From Demequina iriomotensis (lineage in GTDB: Bacteria; Actinomycetota; Actinomycetes; Actinomycetales; Demequinaceae), in assembly GCF_000971395.1 (NCBI RefSeq), contig NZ_BBME01000009.1, forward strand, positions 372,001-436,000: 64,000 nucleotides of DNA, read 5' to 3'. Positions 36,706 through 45,643 of the stretch are shown in pieces (positions within the stretch are counted from its first letter, which is position 1; every line of letters starts with the position of its first letter). Position numbers and translations under genes: made by a program. The notes beneath the pieces are model-generated. The model saw nothing but the letters and a program-made list of their open reading frames with translations. It was not told where the DNA came from and did no database searches.

Positions 36706-37233
36706 CTAGGCGGAGTGCCGGGAGACCTTGATCTGGTTGCTTGCGAGCACGGCGTCGACGACCACGTCGTCGCCCGCCTTGAGCGGCTCGTCGGAGCGGA
36801 AGCTCATGCGGCGGTTCTGGCCCAGGAACGGCACCAGGGCGGTGCCCAAGCCGCCGGGCGTCGCGGGTGCCTCCACGACCGTGACGATGCGGCCCACCAT
36901 GGCGTTGAGATCGGTGGCGCCGTCCTCCTGCTGCTGGCTCATGAAGACGCGGTGCGCGCCGAAGGCGAGGAGCCAGCCGGCCACCGCGCCCGCGAGGCCG
37001 ATCGCGATGACGGTGCCCAGGCTCGGGTCGTCCATCCCGAAGGCGGCCGCCGCGCCTGCGAAGCCGAAGCCCGCGACGGTCGCCGCCGTGGTGGTCGAGC
37101 TCAGCGCCCCGTCGGGAAGGATGTCGAGCGCGACGTCGAAGATGTCGCCGACCACCGCGGAGATGATCGCGAAGACCAGCGCGAGGCCTCCCAGCCCCAG
37201 CAGCACGTATCCGACGGTCACGGTCTCGAACAT
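36706..37233 (-). CDS. NfeD-like membrane protein, partner of flotillin
   Basis: 175 residues. Hydrophobic segments VGYVLLGLGGLALVFAIISAVVGDIF, TTAATVAGFGFAGAAAAF and VIAIGLAGAVAGWLLAFGAHRVF are followed by a soluble C-terminal OB-fold-like domain (AMVGRIVTVVEAPATPGGLGTALVPFLGQNRRMSFRSDEPLKAGDDVVVDAVLASNQIKVSR), matching NfeD/YuaF proteins without the serine-protease half. First gene of the pair with the flotillin. Confidence 0.75.
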   Translation of the reverse strand: MFETVTVGYVLLGLGGLALVFAIISAVVGDIFDVALDILPDGALSSTTTAATVAGFGFAGAAAAFGMDDPSLGTVIAIGLAGAVAGWLLAFGAHRVFMSQQQEDGATDLNAMVGRIVTVVEAPATPGGLGTALVPFLGQNRRMSFRSDEPLKAGDDVVVDAVLASNQIKVSRHSA

Positions 37234-37446
37234 CGCGTCACGCGCCTCTCTCACGGGTGGCGGGCGCGCTCGCGCCCGGGATGGTGCGGGGACGATGCGC
37301 CGTGCCTTCCGTACGACCGCGCCTCGGGCGCGACGTCGGCGGACAGGGCATGGCGTGAATCTAGCGGTCGAGGACCTTGCGCACCAGGAGCGACGGGGTC
37401 GGCGCGGCGCTCGCGAGCACGACGGGCCTGCCGCCCTGCGTCGGGG

Positions 37447-37493
37447 GAGGTGCTCAGTGCCCGAATCCGGCAGATTCGGGCCCTGAGCACCTC
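37447..37493. repeat. 47-nt palindromic element, copy 3
   Basis: GAGGTGCTCAGTGC at the left, GAGCACCTC at the right, 47 nt overall, followed by CCAGCGCG. In this copy the centre also pairs (CCCGAATC with GATTCGGG), so it can fold as an almost continuous hairpin. Confidence 0.82.
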
Positions 37494-37608
37494 CCAGCGC
37501 GACCGGAGACCTCGCGGCGCGGTCCGATGAGCCGCCCCCACGACCCCGGGACTTGCAGGGGTCGCAACGCACGAATCGTTTCGATTACAGTGGGGGCAAC
37601 ACGCCCGA

Positions 37609-37620
37609 GAGAGCGCTCTC
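37609..37620 (+). promoter_or_regulatory. LacI-type operator GAGAGCGCTCTC before cellobiose phosphorylase
   Basis: A perfect 12-bp palindrome with central CG, 18 bp after the predicted -10 and 32 bp before the ATG. It resembles operators of actinobacterial LacI-family cellobiose/beta-glucoside regulators (CebR-like). A LacI-family gene lies at the window's end, but linkage between them is unproven. Confidence 0.65.
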
Positions 37621-37652
37621 ACGGCGCCCAAGCCCGACGAAAGGCTCCACCC

Positions 37653-40076
37653 ATGCAGTTCGGCCACTTCGACGACGAAGCGCGCGAATACGTCATCACG
37701 ACGCCCCACACGCCGTACCCGTGGATCAACTACCTGGGTGCCCAGGACTTCTTCGGGCTGGTGTCGCACACGGGCGGCGGCTACTCCTTCTACCGCGACG
37801 CGAAGCTGCGCCGCCTCACGCGCTACCGCTACAACAACGTGCCGGTGGACGACGGCGGCCGGTACTTCTCCATCAACGACGGCGGCGACGTGTGGAGCCC
37901 CGGCTTCCGCCCCTACAAGACCGAGCTCGACTCCTTCGAGACGCGCCACGGCATGGGCTACACGCGCATCACGGGCTCGCGGAACGGCCTCGAGGCGAGC
38001 GTCCTCCTCTTCGTCCCGGTCGACGTCAACGCGGAGATCCACCGCGTCGAGCTGACCAACACCTCCGATGCGCCCAAGAGCTTCTCGCTCTTCAGCTTCC
38101 TCGAGTTCAACCTCTGGAACGCCGAGGACGACCAGACCAACTACCAGCGCAACCTCTCCATCGGCGAGGTCGAGGTGGTCGACGGTGCGATCTATCACAA
38201 GACCGAGTACCGCGAGCGTCGCGACCACTACGCGGTTTACGGCGTGAACGCCGAGATCGCGGGCTTCGATACCGACCGCGACACCTTCCTCGGCTTCGGC
38301 AACGGCTTCGACGAGGCGGCCGTCCCACACGCGGGCAAGGCCGGCAACTCCGTCGCCTCCGGCTGGTACCCGATCGCCTCGCACCAGCTCGAGGTCACCC
38401 TCGAGCCCGGCGAGTCGAAGGCCTTCACCTTCGTGCTCGGCTACCTCGAGAACCCGCGTGACGCGAAGTGGGAGGCGCCCGGCGTCATCCGCAAGGACGG
38501 CGCGCGCGAGCTGCTCGCGAGGTTCGCCACCGACGAGCAGACGCTCGCGGAGTTCGGCAAGCTCAACGCCTACTGGGACGGCCTGCTGGGCTCGTACACG
38601 GTCGAGTCGGGCCACGAGAAGCTCGACCGCATGGTCAACATCTGGAACCAGTACCAGTGCATGGTGACCTACAACATGTCGCGCTCGGCCTCGTTCTTCG
38701 AGACCGGCATGGGCCGCGGCATGGGCTTCCGCGACTCGTCGCAGGACCTGCTCGGCTTCGTCCACCTGGTCCCCGAGCGCGCCCGTGAGCGCATCATCGA
38801 CATCGCGTCGACGCAGTTCGAGGACGGCAGCGCGTACCACCAGTACCAGCCGCTCACCAAGCGCGGGAACCACACGCTGGGCTCGGGCTTCAACGACGAC
38901 CCGCTGTGGCTGATCCTCGGCGTCGCCGCCTACATCAAGGAGACGGGCGACTTCGCGATCCTCGATGAGATGGTGCCGTTCGACAACGACGAGTCGAAGG
39001 CCGCCTCCCTCATGGAGCACCTCAAGCGCTCGTTCGACCACCCGCTGAACAACCGCGGACCGCACGGCCTGCCGCTCATCGGCCGCGCCGACTGGAACGA
39101 CTGCCTCAACCTCAACTGCTTCTCCACCGAGCCCGGCGAGTCCTTCCAGACCACCGGCAACCGCACCGGCGGCGTCGCGGAGTCGATCTTCATCGCCGGC
39201 ATGTTCGCCGCGATCGGCCCCGACTATGCGGCGCTCGCGCGCCGTCGTGGGGACGATGCGGAGGCCGAGCGGGCGGAGAAGGCCATCGAGGAGATGAAGG
39301 CCGCCGTCATCGAGCACGGCTGGGACGGCGAGTGGTTCCTGCGCGCCTACGACTACTTCGGCAACAAGGTCGGCTCCGCGGAGAACCCCGAGGGCCAGAT
39401 CTGGATCGAGCCGCAGGGCTTCTGCATCATGGGCGGCATCGGCGTCGAGGAGGGGCTGGCCGCCAAGGCGCTCGACGCGGTGGAGGAGCGCCTGGGAACC
39501 GACCACGGCATCGTGCTGCTGAACCCGGCCTACACCGAGTACCACGTCGAGCTGGGCGAGGTCACGTCCTACCCGCCGGGCTACAAGGAGAACGCGGGCA
39601 TCTTCTGCCACAACAACCCGTGGGTCATCATCGCGGAGACCGTGGTGGGCCGCTCCGAGCAGGCGTGGGACCACTACAAGCGCATCACCCCCGCGTACCG
39701 CGAGGAGATCTCCGAGGTGCACCGCCTCGAGCCCTACGTCTACGCGCAGATGATCGCGGGCAAGGACGCGATCCGTCACGGCGAGGCGAAGAACTCGTGG
39801 CTCACGGGCACGGCGTCGTGGAACTTCGTGACGGTGTCGCAGTACCTGCTGGGCGTGCGCGCCGACTACGACGGCCTCGTCGTCGACCCGTGCATCGGCG
39901 CCGAGGTGTCCGAGTTCACGGTGCGCCGTGTCATCCGCGGCGCGACCTACGTCATCACGGTGACCAACTCGGGCGGCAAGGGTGCGACGCTCACGGTGGA
40001 CGGGGAGGCCGTTGAGGGGTCGCTCGTGCCGTACGCGGAGCCCGGCGCCGTGGTCCAGGTGGTCGCGACCGTCTGA
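37653..40076 (+). CDS. Cellobiose phosphorylase (GH94)
   Basis: An 807-residue cytoplasmic phosphorylase that converts cellobiose and phosphate into glucose and alpha-glucose 1-phosphate. It begins [29 protein letters not shown], as in cellulolytic actinobacterial enzymes. GH94 marks are [44 protein letters not shown], the catalytic region [16 protein letters not shown] (Asp480-Asp483 window) and [32 protein letters not shown]. Length matches the family (811-822). No signal peptide, so cellobiose must be imported. A LacI-type operator precedes it; a strong hairpin follows. Confidence 0.93.
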   Translation: MQFGHFDDEAREYVITTPHTPYPWINYLGAQDFFGLVSHTGGGYSFYRDAKLRRLTRYRYNNVPVDDGGRYFSINDGGDVWSPGFRPYKTELDSFETRHGMGYTRITGSRNGLEASVLLFVPVDVNAEIHRVELTNTSDAPKSFSLFSFLEFNLWNAEDDQTNYQRNLSIGEVEVVDGAIYHKTEYRERRDHYAVYGVNAEIAGFDTDRDTFLGFGNGFDEAAVPHAGKAGNSVASGWYPIASHQLEVTLEPGESKAFTFVLGYLENPRDAKWEAPGVIRKDGARELLARFATDEQTLAEFGKLNAYWDGLLGSYTVESGHEKLDRMVNIWNQYQCMVTYNMSRSASFFETGMGRGMGFRDSSQDLLGFVHLVPERARERIIDIASTQFEDGSAYHQYQPLTKRGNHTLGSGFNDDPLWLILGVAAYIKETGDFAILDEMVPFDNDESKAASLMEHLKRSFDHPLNNRGPHGLPLIGRADWNDCLNLNCFSTEPGESFQTTGNRTGGVAESIFIAGMFAAIGPDYAALARRRGDDAEAERAEKAIEEMKAAVIEHGWDGEWFLRAYDYFGNKVGSAENPEGQIWIEPQGFCIMGGIGVEEGLAAKALDAVEERLGTDHGIVLLNPAYTEYHVELGEVTSYPPGYKENAGIFCHNNPWVIIAETVVGRSEQAWDHYKRITPAYREEISEVHRLEPYVYAQMIAGKDAIRHGEAKNSWLTGTASWNFVTVSQYLLGVRADYDGLVVDPCIGAEVSEFTVRRVIRGATYVITVTNSGGKGATLTVDGEAVEGSLVPYAEPGAVVQVVATV

Positions 40077-40089
40077 GCGTTCCTTCCAG

Positions 40090-40122
40090 GTGAGGGCGCC
40101 GCAGCGGGTGCGGCGCCCTCAC
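40090..40122 (+). terminator. Hairpin terminator of cellobiose phosphorylase gene
   Basis: GTGAGGGCGCCGCA and TGCGGCGCCCTCAC form a perfect 14-bp stem with a 5-nt loop, 13 bp after the stop. Confidence 0.8.
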
Positions 40123-40192
40123 GCATGTTCCGGCAGGGGGTGTCGGGCCCGGCGCGGGCCGTGGCACACTGCCGAGGTACGAGGGGAGCCGC

Positions 40193-41368
40193 ATGTGTGA
40201 GCCCGAGGTCGAGGACGCGTACCGGGAGTCCGGCGCGCTGGTCCACACCCTCGCGCTGCGCTCGCTCGGCTCGGTCGACGAGGCCGAGGACGTCGTCCGT
40301 CGCGTGTTCGCGTCGGCCGCGGCGGGCGGCTCGCTCGCCTCGCGCGACCTGCTGCACGATGCGGCCGACCGGATCACGGGTGACCTCGAGCGGCGCGTGC
40401 GCGCGAAGCTGGTGGCGCTGGACGATGCGCCGGTCGGGGCGGAGGGCGTCACCGACGCGGCCGCGGTGATCGCCGAGGCCGACCGGATCCTGGTCGGCGC
40501 CGCCCTCGCGTCGCTCGACGATCGCGCGCGTGAGGCTCTCTCTCGCGCGCTGACGGGCGGTGAGCCGCGCTTCGCGCTCGCGCGGGACCTGGGACTGCCC
40601 GAGGCCGCGCTCGAGGCGCTGCTGCGCGACTCGTTGCTTGCGCTGTGGCCGGGCGAGCGTCCCGGGGACGGCCATGCGTCCCTCGAGGGGCTCGCGTCGC
40701 GGGCTCTCGGGATCCGCATCGTCGACGGCGGGCACGAGCACATCGCGGGCTGTCGCGACTGCCGCGATGCGTGGCGCTCGCTCAACGACCTGGTCGGGGC
40801 GGTGACGCGTCTGTCGGGCGAGACCACGGTGCTGCCGCCGCGCGCCGGGCTGTGGGACTCGGTCCGCGAGGCGGTCGACGCCGGGGCCCCGGCTCCGGAG
40901 CCCGATTGGCGGGCCGAGGCGGCCGAGCAGGCCGCGCGGGCGCAGCGGCGGCGGACCATGGTGATGGGGGTCGCGATCGTCGCCTCGAGCCTGCTGGTGG
41001 CGGTCGGGATCGCGCTGTCGCAGATGTTCCTCACGGGCGACCGCACCGCCGTCGCGTCCGGGTCGCTCGAGGATCCGCGCAACGCGGGCGCCCAGGTGGG
41101 CGAGGCGTGGGTGGAGACCACGCCGGATGGCCTCGAGGTCGTGGTGATCGACGGGCTGTACCGCGAGTACCCGGACGCCTACCTCGAGGCGTGGCTCGTG
41201 GTCGGGGACGCGGCTCCGGTGTCGCTCGGGCAGGTGTCGTCCGCGCACTACGAGGTCGCGGTGCCTGTGGCGACCGCCGTCGGCGCGAGGCTCGAGATCA
41301 GCCGCGAGCCGTGGGACGGCGACGCGACGCAGACCGGCGACGTGATCGCGGAGGGCGTCCTCCGCTAG
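40193..41368 (+). CDS. Degenerate sigma factor fused to zinc-finger anti-sigma and RskA-like C-terminal domain
   Basis: 391 residues. The N-terminal ~150 residues keep sigma-70 spacing: EDAYRESGALVHTLALRSLGSVDEAEDVVRRVFASAA resembles region 2, and LASLDDRAREALSRALTGGEPRFALARDLGLPEAALEALLRDSLLAL resembles region 4, but core-binding and DNA-contact residues are poorly kept. A zinc-type H-x3-C-x2-C follows (GHEHIAGCRDCRDAWRSLNDLVGAV), then one helix RRTMVMGVAIVASSLLVAVGIALSQMFL, then an outside domain like anti-sigma-K/RskA (AWVETTPDGLEVVVIDGLYREYPDAYLEAWLVVGDAAPVSLGQV). It may be a membrane anti-sigma with a vestigial sigma. ATG 40193 has GAGGGGAG upstream. Confidence 0.65.
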   Translation: MCEPEVEDAYRESGALVHTLALRSLGSVDEAEDVVRRVFASAAAGGSLASRDLLHDAADRITGDLERRVRAKLVALDDAPVGAEGVTDAAAVIAEADRILVGAALASLDDRAREALSRALTGGEPRFALARDLGLPEAALEALLRDSLLALWPGERPGDGHASLEGLASRALGIRIVDGGHEHIAGCRDCRDAWRSLNDLVGAVTRLSGETTVLPPRAGLWDSVREAVDAGAPAPEPDWRAEAAEQAARAQRRRTMVMGVAIVASSLLVAVGIALSQMFLTGDRTAVASGSLEDPRNAGAQVGEAWVETTPDGLEVVVIDGLYREYPDAYLEAWLVVGDAAPVSLGQVSSAHYEVAVPVATAVGARLEISREPWDGDATQTGDVIAEGVLR

Positions 41369-41406
41369 CCCGCCCCGCCGCGCGGAGCGAATCCGCGCCG
41401 ACGCGG

Positions 41407-42498
41407 TCAGCCGGTGACGACCGCCGGCTCCGGAGCCCGTTCGCGGCTACGGGCGAACCACCGAGGCTGGACCAGGAGCCAGGAGAGCCGCGTCTGGGTG
41501 ACCCGTCCGAGCGCCAGGCCGACGAGGACGGCGAGAACCGTGCCGAGCAGCATGGCGGGCACGCCGAACTCGGGCAGGCCGTCGCTCGCGGTCGCGATCT
41601 TCACGATCCACGCGATCGCCACGAACGTGAAGCCGTGGCTGACGTACACGGGCAGGGTGCGGCTACCGATGTGCACGAGCGGCGTGAGCCGCGCGAGGAA
41701 CGTCGCCAGCGCGATGCCGGCCGGAAGGGCCGCGCACTCGAGCGCGAACTGCAGCCCGGGCAGCGCCTGGAGGCCGGGGTCGAGGATGTGGAGGATCAGC
41801 GCGAGCTTGATGAGCAGCGCCAGGCCTCCGATCGCGAGCGCGGTGGTCCTCAGCAGGAGCGACGACTGGGCGAACCGCATGATGAGGCTCCGGCCGTGAA
41901 GCCCGACGAGGAAGAAGACGAAGTAGCTGGCGAAGCCGGTGTAGCCGTAGCCGGTCGTCTGAGTGAGGAACGCGACGGCACCGTTCGGCAGCGAGGTGTA
42001 GACGATGGCGATCGCGGCAGCGGTGCCCAGCTGAAACCCGACCGGGAGCCGCCGGATGGCCTTGGCGGCGATGAAGAAGAGGCACAGCGTCCAGAGGAAC
42101 CAGATGATGGTGTCGGCGCGGACGGGGATCAACGCCGCACTGATCGCGAGCGAGCCGACGTCGAGCTCATCCCCGGTGACCTGCGTTCGGGAGAACACGC
42201 GCAGCGGGACCCACAGGAGGGACCAGACCAGATAGACCCAGTACAGGAGCGAGATCTTGCCGGACCAGAGGGTGGTCCAACCTCCCGCGACCCACTTGTG
42301 TGCGAAGAGCCCGGCGATCGTGAAGAACAGCGGCATCCGCAGCACCCGGACGGCCTCGTCGAAGACGTGCAACGCGCGGGGAGCGTCGTCCGGGACGCTC
42401 AGCATCATCTCGGCATGCAGCAGCACGACGAGCACGATCGCGAGTCCCCGCCCCGCGTCGGGCCATGCCAATCTGGTCGTGGCAATCCGGTCCGCCAT
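41407..42498 (-). CDS. Acyltransferase-3 family membrane protein, copy A
   Basis: A 363-residue protein with about ten helices. It begins RLAWPDAGRGLAIVLVVLLHAEMMLS, the catalytic-His R...H motif of the acyltransferase-3/OafA/NodX family, then RMPLFFTIAGLFAHKW and ISLLYWVYLVWSLLW. Such proteins O-acylate (often acetylate) surface sugars or peptidoglycan. GAGGGGGG ribosome site upstream of ATG 42498. It is paralogous along its whole length to the adjacent upstream gene; both end in a TRLSWLL/TRLTWLL-Q-PRWFA segment. The acceptor is unknown. Confidence 0.88.
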   Translation of the reverse strand: MADRIATTRLAWPDAGRGLAIVLVVLLHAEMMLSVPDDAPRALHVFDEAVRVLRMPLFFTIAGLFAHKWVAGGWTTLWSGKISLLYWVYLVWSLLWVPLRVFSRTQVTGDELDVGSLAISAALIPVRADTIIWFLWTLCLFFIAAKAIRRLPVGFQLGTAAAIAIVYTSLPNGAVAFLTQTTGYGYTGFASYFVFFLVGLHGRSLIMRFAQSSLLLRTTALAIGGLALLIKLALILHILDPGLQALPGLQFALECAALPAGIALATFLARLTPLVHIGSRTLPVYVSHGFTFVAIAWIVKIATASDGLPEFGVPAMLLGTVLAVLVGLALGRVTQTRLSWLLVQPRWFARSRERAPEPAVVTG

Positions 42499-42674
42499 GT
42501 TCGCCCCCCTCTGCCGGTGCGACGGTCCGGCAGTGCCCGCGCGGCGTGTCGGTTTTGTCAGATTCGTCGCGCTTAGGTCGATTCTGCAGACTTCGGTCCG
42601 ATGTGCCAACCCCATGCGCACTTTTCGTGCGCGATTTCGCCTGTGAGCGAAGGCGGAGCGGGGCGCGTCCGGCG

Positions 42675-43748
42675 TCAGCCGAGCATGCTGGCGGGCTGGG
42701 AGCGCCGTGCGGGTCCATGGGCGAACCACCGCGGCTGCGCCAGCAACCAGGTCAGCCGCGTCTTCGTGAGCTGCTCCAGCCCGAGTCCGACCGCGATGCA
42801 CACGACGGCGCACACCACCACCGCCGGAGCGTCGAGCCGCGGCAGGGCCGGGCCCGCCGTGATCAGCGACGCCGCGCCGGCGACAAGGCCGATCGTGATG
42901 CCGTGGCTCACGTAGATCGGCAGGGTCCGGCTGCCGATGTAGGTCAGCGGGGTGAGCCGCGCGACGAAGGTGGAGAGGGCGATCGCCCCCGGGAGCGCGA
43001 CGCAGCGGATCATGAACGATGCGCCGGCGTGGTCGGTGAAGGAGGGGATGGCGGCCTCCAGGGTCAGCGCGCACGCCGCGATCGCGGCGGCGGAGCCCCG
43101 CGCCAGCATCGGCGCGTGCGCGAGGCGGACGATGAGGTCGCGACCGTGGAGCCCGACCAGGAAGAAGAAGAAGTAGGCGAGGAATCCGGTGTAGCCGAAC
43201 GCCGTGGTGCGATGCAGGGTCGCGAGCAGGTCGTCAGGGATCGACGAGTAGGCGACGGCGAGCAGCGCCGCCCCGCCCAGCTGCACCGCCGGGGGGAGCA
43301 GTCGGATGACCTTCGCGACGACGAAGAACAGCGAGAGCGTCCAGACGAACCACATCATCGTGGTCGGGCGCACCGGAAGCAGCACTGCGGCCCACAGCTC
43401 CGAGCTGACATCGATCTGGCCCTTCGACAGCTGGGCCCGGATCCACAGCGCGAACGGCACGCCGATGAACGACCACACCAGGTAAACCCAGTACAGCAGC
43501 GAGATCTTGCCGGACCAGAGACGCGACCAGCTTGCCGCGATCCACTTCTGGGCGAACAGCCCTGACAGCACGAAGAAGAGCGGCATCCTGATGTAGTGCG
43601 CGGTCTCGTTGAACTGCGCGAGGGCGGGCATCTCGTTCCCCGCCGTGCTGAAGAACTCCTGCGCGTGCAGCAGGACCACCAGTGTGATCGCGAGGCCGCG
43701 CCCTGCATCGGCCCATGCCATCCTCGTCTTGACAGCCTCGTCCCCCAT
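42675..43748 (-). CDS. Acyltransferase-3 family membrane protein, copy B
   Basis: A 357-residue paralogue of copy A. RMAWADAGRGLAITLVVLLHAQEFFSTAG carries the family His; RMPLFFVLSGLFAQKWIAASWSRLWSGKISLLYWVYLVWSF and LVGLHGRDLIVRL match copy A segment by segment. The start MGDEAV at 43748 has a GGGGGGAG ribosome site; an in-frame start 30 bp upstream lacks one. The two genes are separated by 176 bp and each has a C-rich leader followed by an imperfect GC hairpin, so they may be transcribed separately. Confidence 0.88.
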   Translation of the reverse strand: MGDEAVKTRMAWADAGRGLAITLVVLLHAQEFFSTAGNEMPALAQFNETAHYIRMPLFFVLSGLFAQKWIAASWSRLWSGKISLLYWVYLVWSFIGVPFALWIRAQLSKGQIDVSSELWAAVLLPVRPTTMMWFVWTLSLFFVVAKVIRLLPPAVQLGGAALLAVAYSSIPDDLLATLHRTTAFGYTGFLAYFFFFLVGLHGRDLIVRLAHAPMLARGSAAAIAACALTLEAAIPSFTDHAGASFMIRCVALPGAIALSTFVARLTPLTYIGSRTLPIYVSHGITIGLVAGAASLITAGPALPRLDAPAVVVCAVVCIAVGLGLEQLTKTRLTWLLAQPRWFAHGPARRSQPASMLG

Positions 43749-44003
43749 GTCGTTCTCCCCCCTCTGCGCCGGTGACACGAGCCGGCGGCGCCCGCACGCC
43801 GCGGGCGATGTATCCCGATTGTCCGGGCTTTGGCCCCTTGTGCCAAGACCTTCCGGCCTCTTTGCCGGGTGTCGGCGCGGCCGCGAGTTTGCGAAACCGT
43901 AGCAAAAGGGACATCTTGCGTTCGCCTGCCCGTCACTGTGACGGCCACCTATCGCTCCTAGCGTCGCGCGTGGGGAACGTCCCCACCCGGAAGGAGCCGC
44001 GCA
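43749..44003. other. Divergent spacer between acyltransferase B and alkaline phosphatase
   Basis: No gene is seen in these 255 bp. Near 43920-43945, GTTCGCCTGCC and CGTCACTGTGA are 11-nt segments in tandem that weakly recall an actinobacterial PHO box; the match is poor. A ribosome binding site GGAAGGAG precedes the phosphatase ATG. Confidence 0.3.
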
Positions 44004-45521
44004 ATGCGCACTGCAGCAGTCATTGCCATCACCGCCCTCACCACCGGCGCCGGAGTCGCCACCGCGGGTACCGTGCTCGCCTCATCGCAGACCACCAACC
44101 CGTGGTACCAGGGTGCCGATGCGTCGTACGACGCCGTCTCGGCCGCCAGGGCCTCCGCGTCGAAGCCCAAGAACGTCATCCTGTTCGTCGGCGACGGCAT
44201 GGGCGTCTCGACCGTCACCGCCGCCCGCATCCTCGAGGGCCAGATGGCAGGCGAGCCCGGGGAGGAGAACATGCTCTCGTTCGAGGAGCTGCCCAACGTC
44301 GCCCTCTCGAAGGTCTACAACGTCGACTCGCAGGTCCCGGACTCAGCCGGCACCATGACCGCGATGATGACGGGCGTGAAGACCGACATCGGTGTCCTCG
44401 GCGTCGACGAGGACGTGGTCTACGGCGACTGCACCACGGTCGAGGGCAACGAGCTCACCAGCTGGATGATGCTCGCCGAGGCCGCCGGCAAGTCCACCGG
44501 CGTGGTGTCGACCGCGCGCATCACCCATGCGACCCCTGCCGGCACGTACGCGATCTCGCCGCATCGCGACTGGGAGGACGACGGTGACCTGCCCGACGGC
44601 TGCGAGGACTACGCGTACGGCGACATCGCGTCGCAGCTGCTCTCCTTCGACCGCTTCGGCGACGGCTTCGAGGTGGCGCTCGGAGGCGGGCGTCGCCACT
44701 TCCTCACGCAGGCCGAGGGAGGCAGCCGTGAGGACGGCCGCGATCTCACCGCCGAATGGACCGCGAAGGGCGACGGCTGGGCCTACGTCGACTCCGCATC
44801 GTCCCTCGATGCGGTCGATCTCGACTCGACGGACCACCTGCTGGGCCTCTTCACCGGCAGCCACATGTCGTACGAGAACGACCGTGTCGACGATGCCAAG
44901 GACGAGCCGTCGCTCACCGAGATGACCGAGGTCGCGATCGGCCAGCTCGAGGACGACCGCGACGGCTACGCGCTGATGATCGAGTCCGGCCGCATCGACC
45001 ACGCGCACCACGAGGGCAACGCGTACCGCGCGCTCAACGAGACCATCGAGTTCTCGAACGCCGTGAGGGCGGCGATGGAGATGGTGGACCTGCGAGACAC
45101 GATGATCGTGGTGACGGCCGACCACAGCCACGTGTTCACCATCGCGGGCTACCCCGAGCGCGGCAACGACATCCTCGGCACGGCGGGCGAGGACCTCGAC
45201 GGCGTGCCCTACACGACGCTCTCGTACGCCAACGGCGGGGAGATCGCGTACGGCATCGTCGACGGCGAGGTGGTCCGCCTCGACCCCACGGAGTCCGACA
45301 CCTCGGACCCCGACTACCGTCAGCAGGTGCTCGTCAACACCGGCGAGGGTGGCGAGACCCACTCCGGTGAGGACGTGCCGATTTACGCAGCCGGCGCGAT
45401 GTCGCAGGTGTTCAACGGCGTCCAAGAGCAGAACTACATCGGCGTCTCGATCATCGAGTCGCTCGGCCTGGACAAGGTGAAGAGCAAGGCGAAGTCGAAG
45501 GTTCGCAAGCACCGCCGCTAG
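44004..45521 (+). CDS. phoA: Secreted alkaline phosphatase (PhoA family)
   Basis: 505 residues. Signal peptide MRTAAVIAITALTTGAGVATAGTVLA. The enzyme core has KNVILFVGDGMGVSTVTAARI (metal-ligand Asp), nucleophile Ser114 in VPDSAGTMTAMMTG, THATPAGTYA, LMIESGRIDHAHHEGNA (zinc ligands) and VVTADHSHVF (zinc ligands), with a final His in GGETHSGEDVP. Hydrolyses phosphomonoesters outside the cell to release phosphate. The C-terminus is a basic tail, KVKSKAKSKVRKHRR, that may bind the wall or polyanions. A spaced inverted repeat follows the stop. Confidence 0.95.
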   Translation: MRTAAVIAITALTTGAGVATAGTVLASSQTTNPWYQGADASYDAVSAARASASKPKNVILFVGDGMGVSTVTAARILEGQMAGEPGEENMLSFEELPNVALSKVYNVDSQVPDSAGTMTAMMTGVKTDIGVLGVDEDVVYGDCTTVEGNELTSWMMLAEAAGKSTGVVSTARITHATPAGTYAISPHRDWEDDGDLPDGCEDYAYGDIASQLLSFDRFGDGFEVALGGGRRHFLTQAEGGSREDGRDLTAEWTAKGDGWAYVDSASSLDAVDLDSTDHLLGLFTGSHMSYENDRVDDAKDEPSLTEMTEVAIGQLEDDRDGYALMIESGRIDHAHHEGNAYRALNETIEFSNAVRAAMEMVDLRDTMIVVTADHSHVFTIAGYPERGNDILGTAGEDLDGVPYTTLSYANGGEIAYGIVDGEVVRLDPTESDTSDPDYRQQVLVNTGEGGETHSGEDVPIYAAGAMSQVFNGVQEQNYIGVSIIESLGLDKVKSKAKSKVRKHRR

Positions 45522-45538
45522 GGCCCTCTCCCTCCCCT

Positions 45539-45634
45539 GACAGTGCGAACGGAGTCTGTCCCGGTTCGTCGGTGTGTCGCCACGCATCGTCCTCGCGGGA
45601 CCGGCGTGTCGCGCCGAACTCCGTTGGCACTGTC
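45539..45634. repeat. 96-nt spaced inverted repeat (AACGGA family, copy 1)
   Basis: The left arm 45539-45555 (GACAGTGCGAACGGAGT) pairs with the right arm 45618-45634 (ACTCCGTTGGCACTGTC). It lies between convergent phoA and trkA. Its centre carries the 10-mer CGCATCGTCC at 45583-45592. It shares size and the inner arm AACGGA/TCCGTT with the element at 56656. Confidence 0.75.
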
Positions 45635-45643
45635 GGGGTGGGG

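Larger units (their letters stand above)
37234..37652. other. 419-bp regulatory spacer between nfeD-like and cellobiose phosphorylase genes
   Basis: No gene is recognised. In order it holds a GGACGATGCG 10-mer at 37290-37299, the 47-nt palindrome copy 3 at 37447-37493, a -10 TACAGT at 37586-37591 with a poor -35 (CGCAAC, 17-nt spacing), and the palindromic operator at 37609-37620. Confidence 0.6.

Noticed and set aside
37251..39779. 842-codon minus-strand frame across the cellobiose phosphorylase gene
   Set aside because: Antisense shadow of a complete GH94 gene; no family pattern.
43920..43945. PHO box in front of alkaline phosphatase
   Set aside because: Only weak similarity to the actinobacterial direct-repeat consensus; not strong enough to list as a site.
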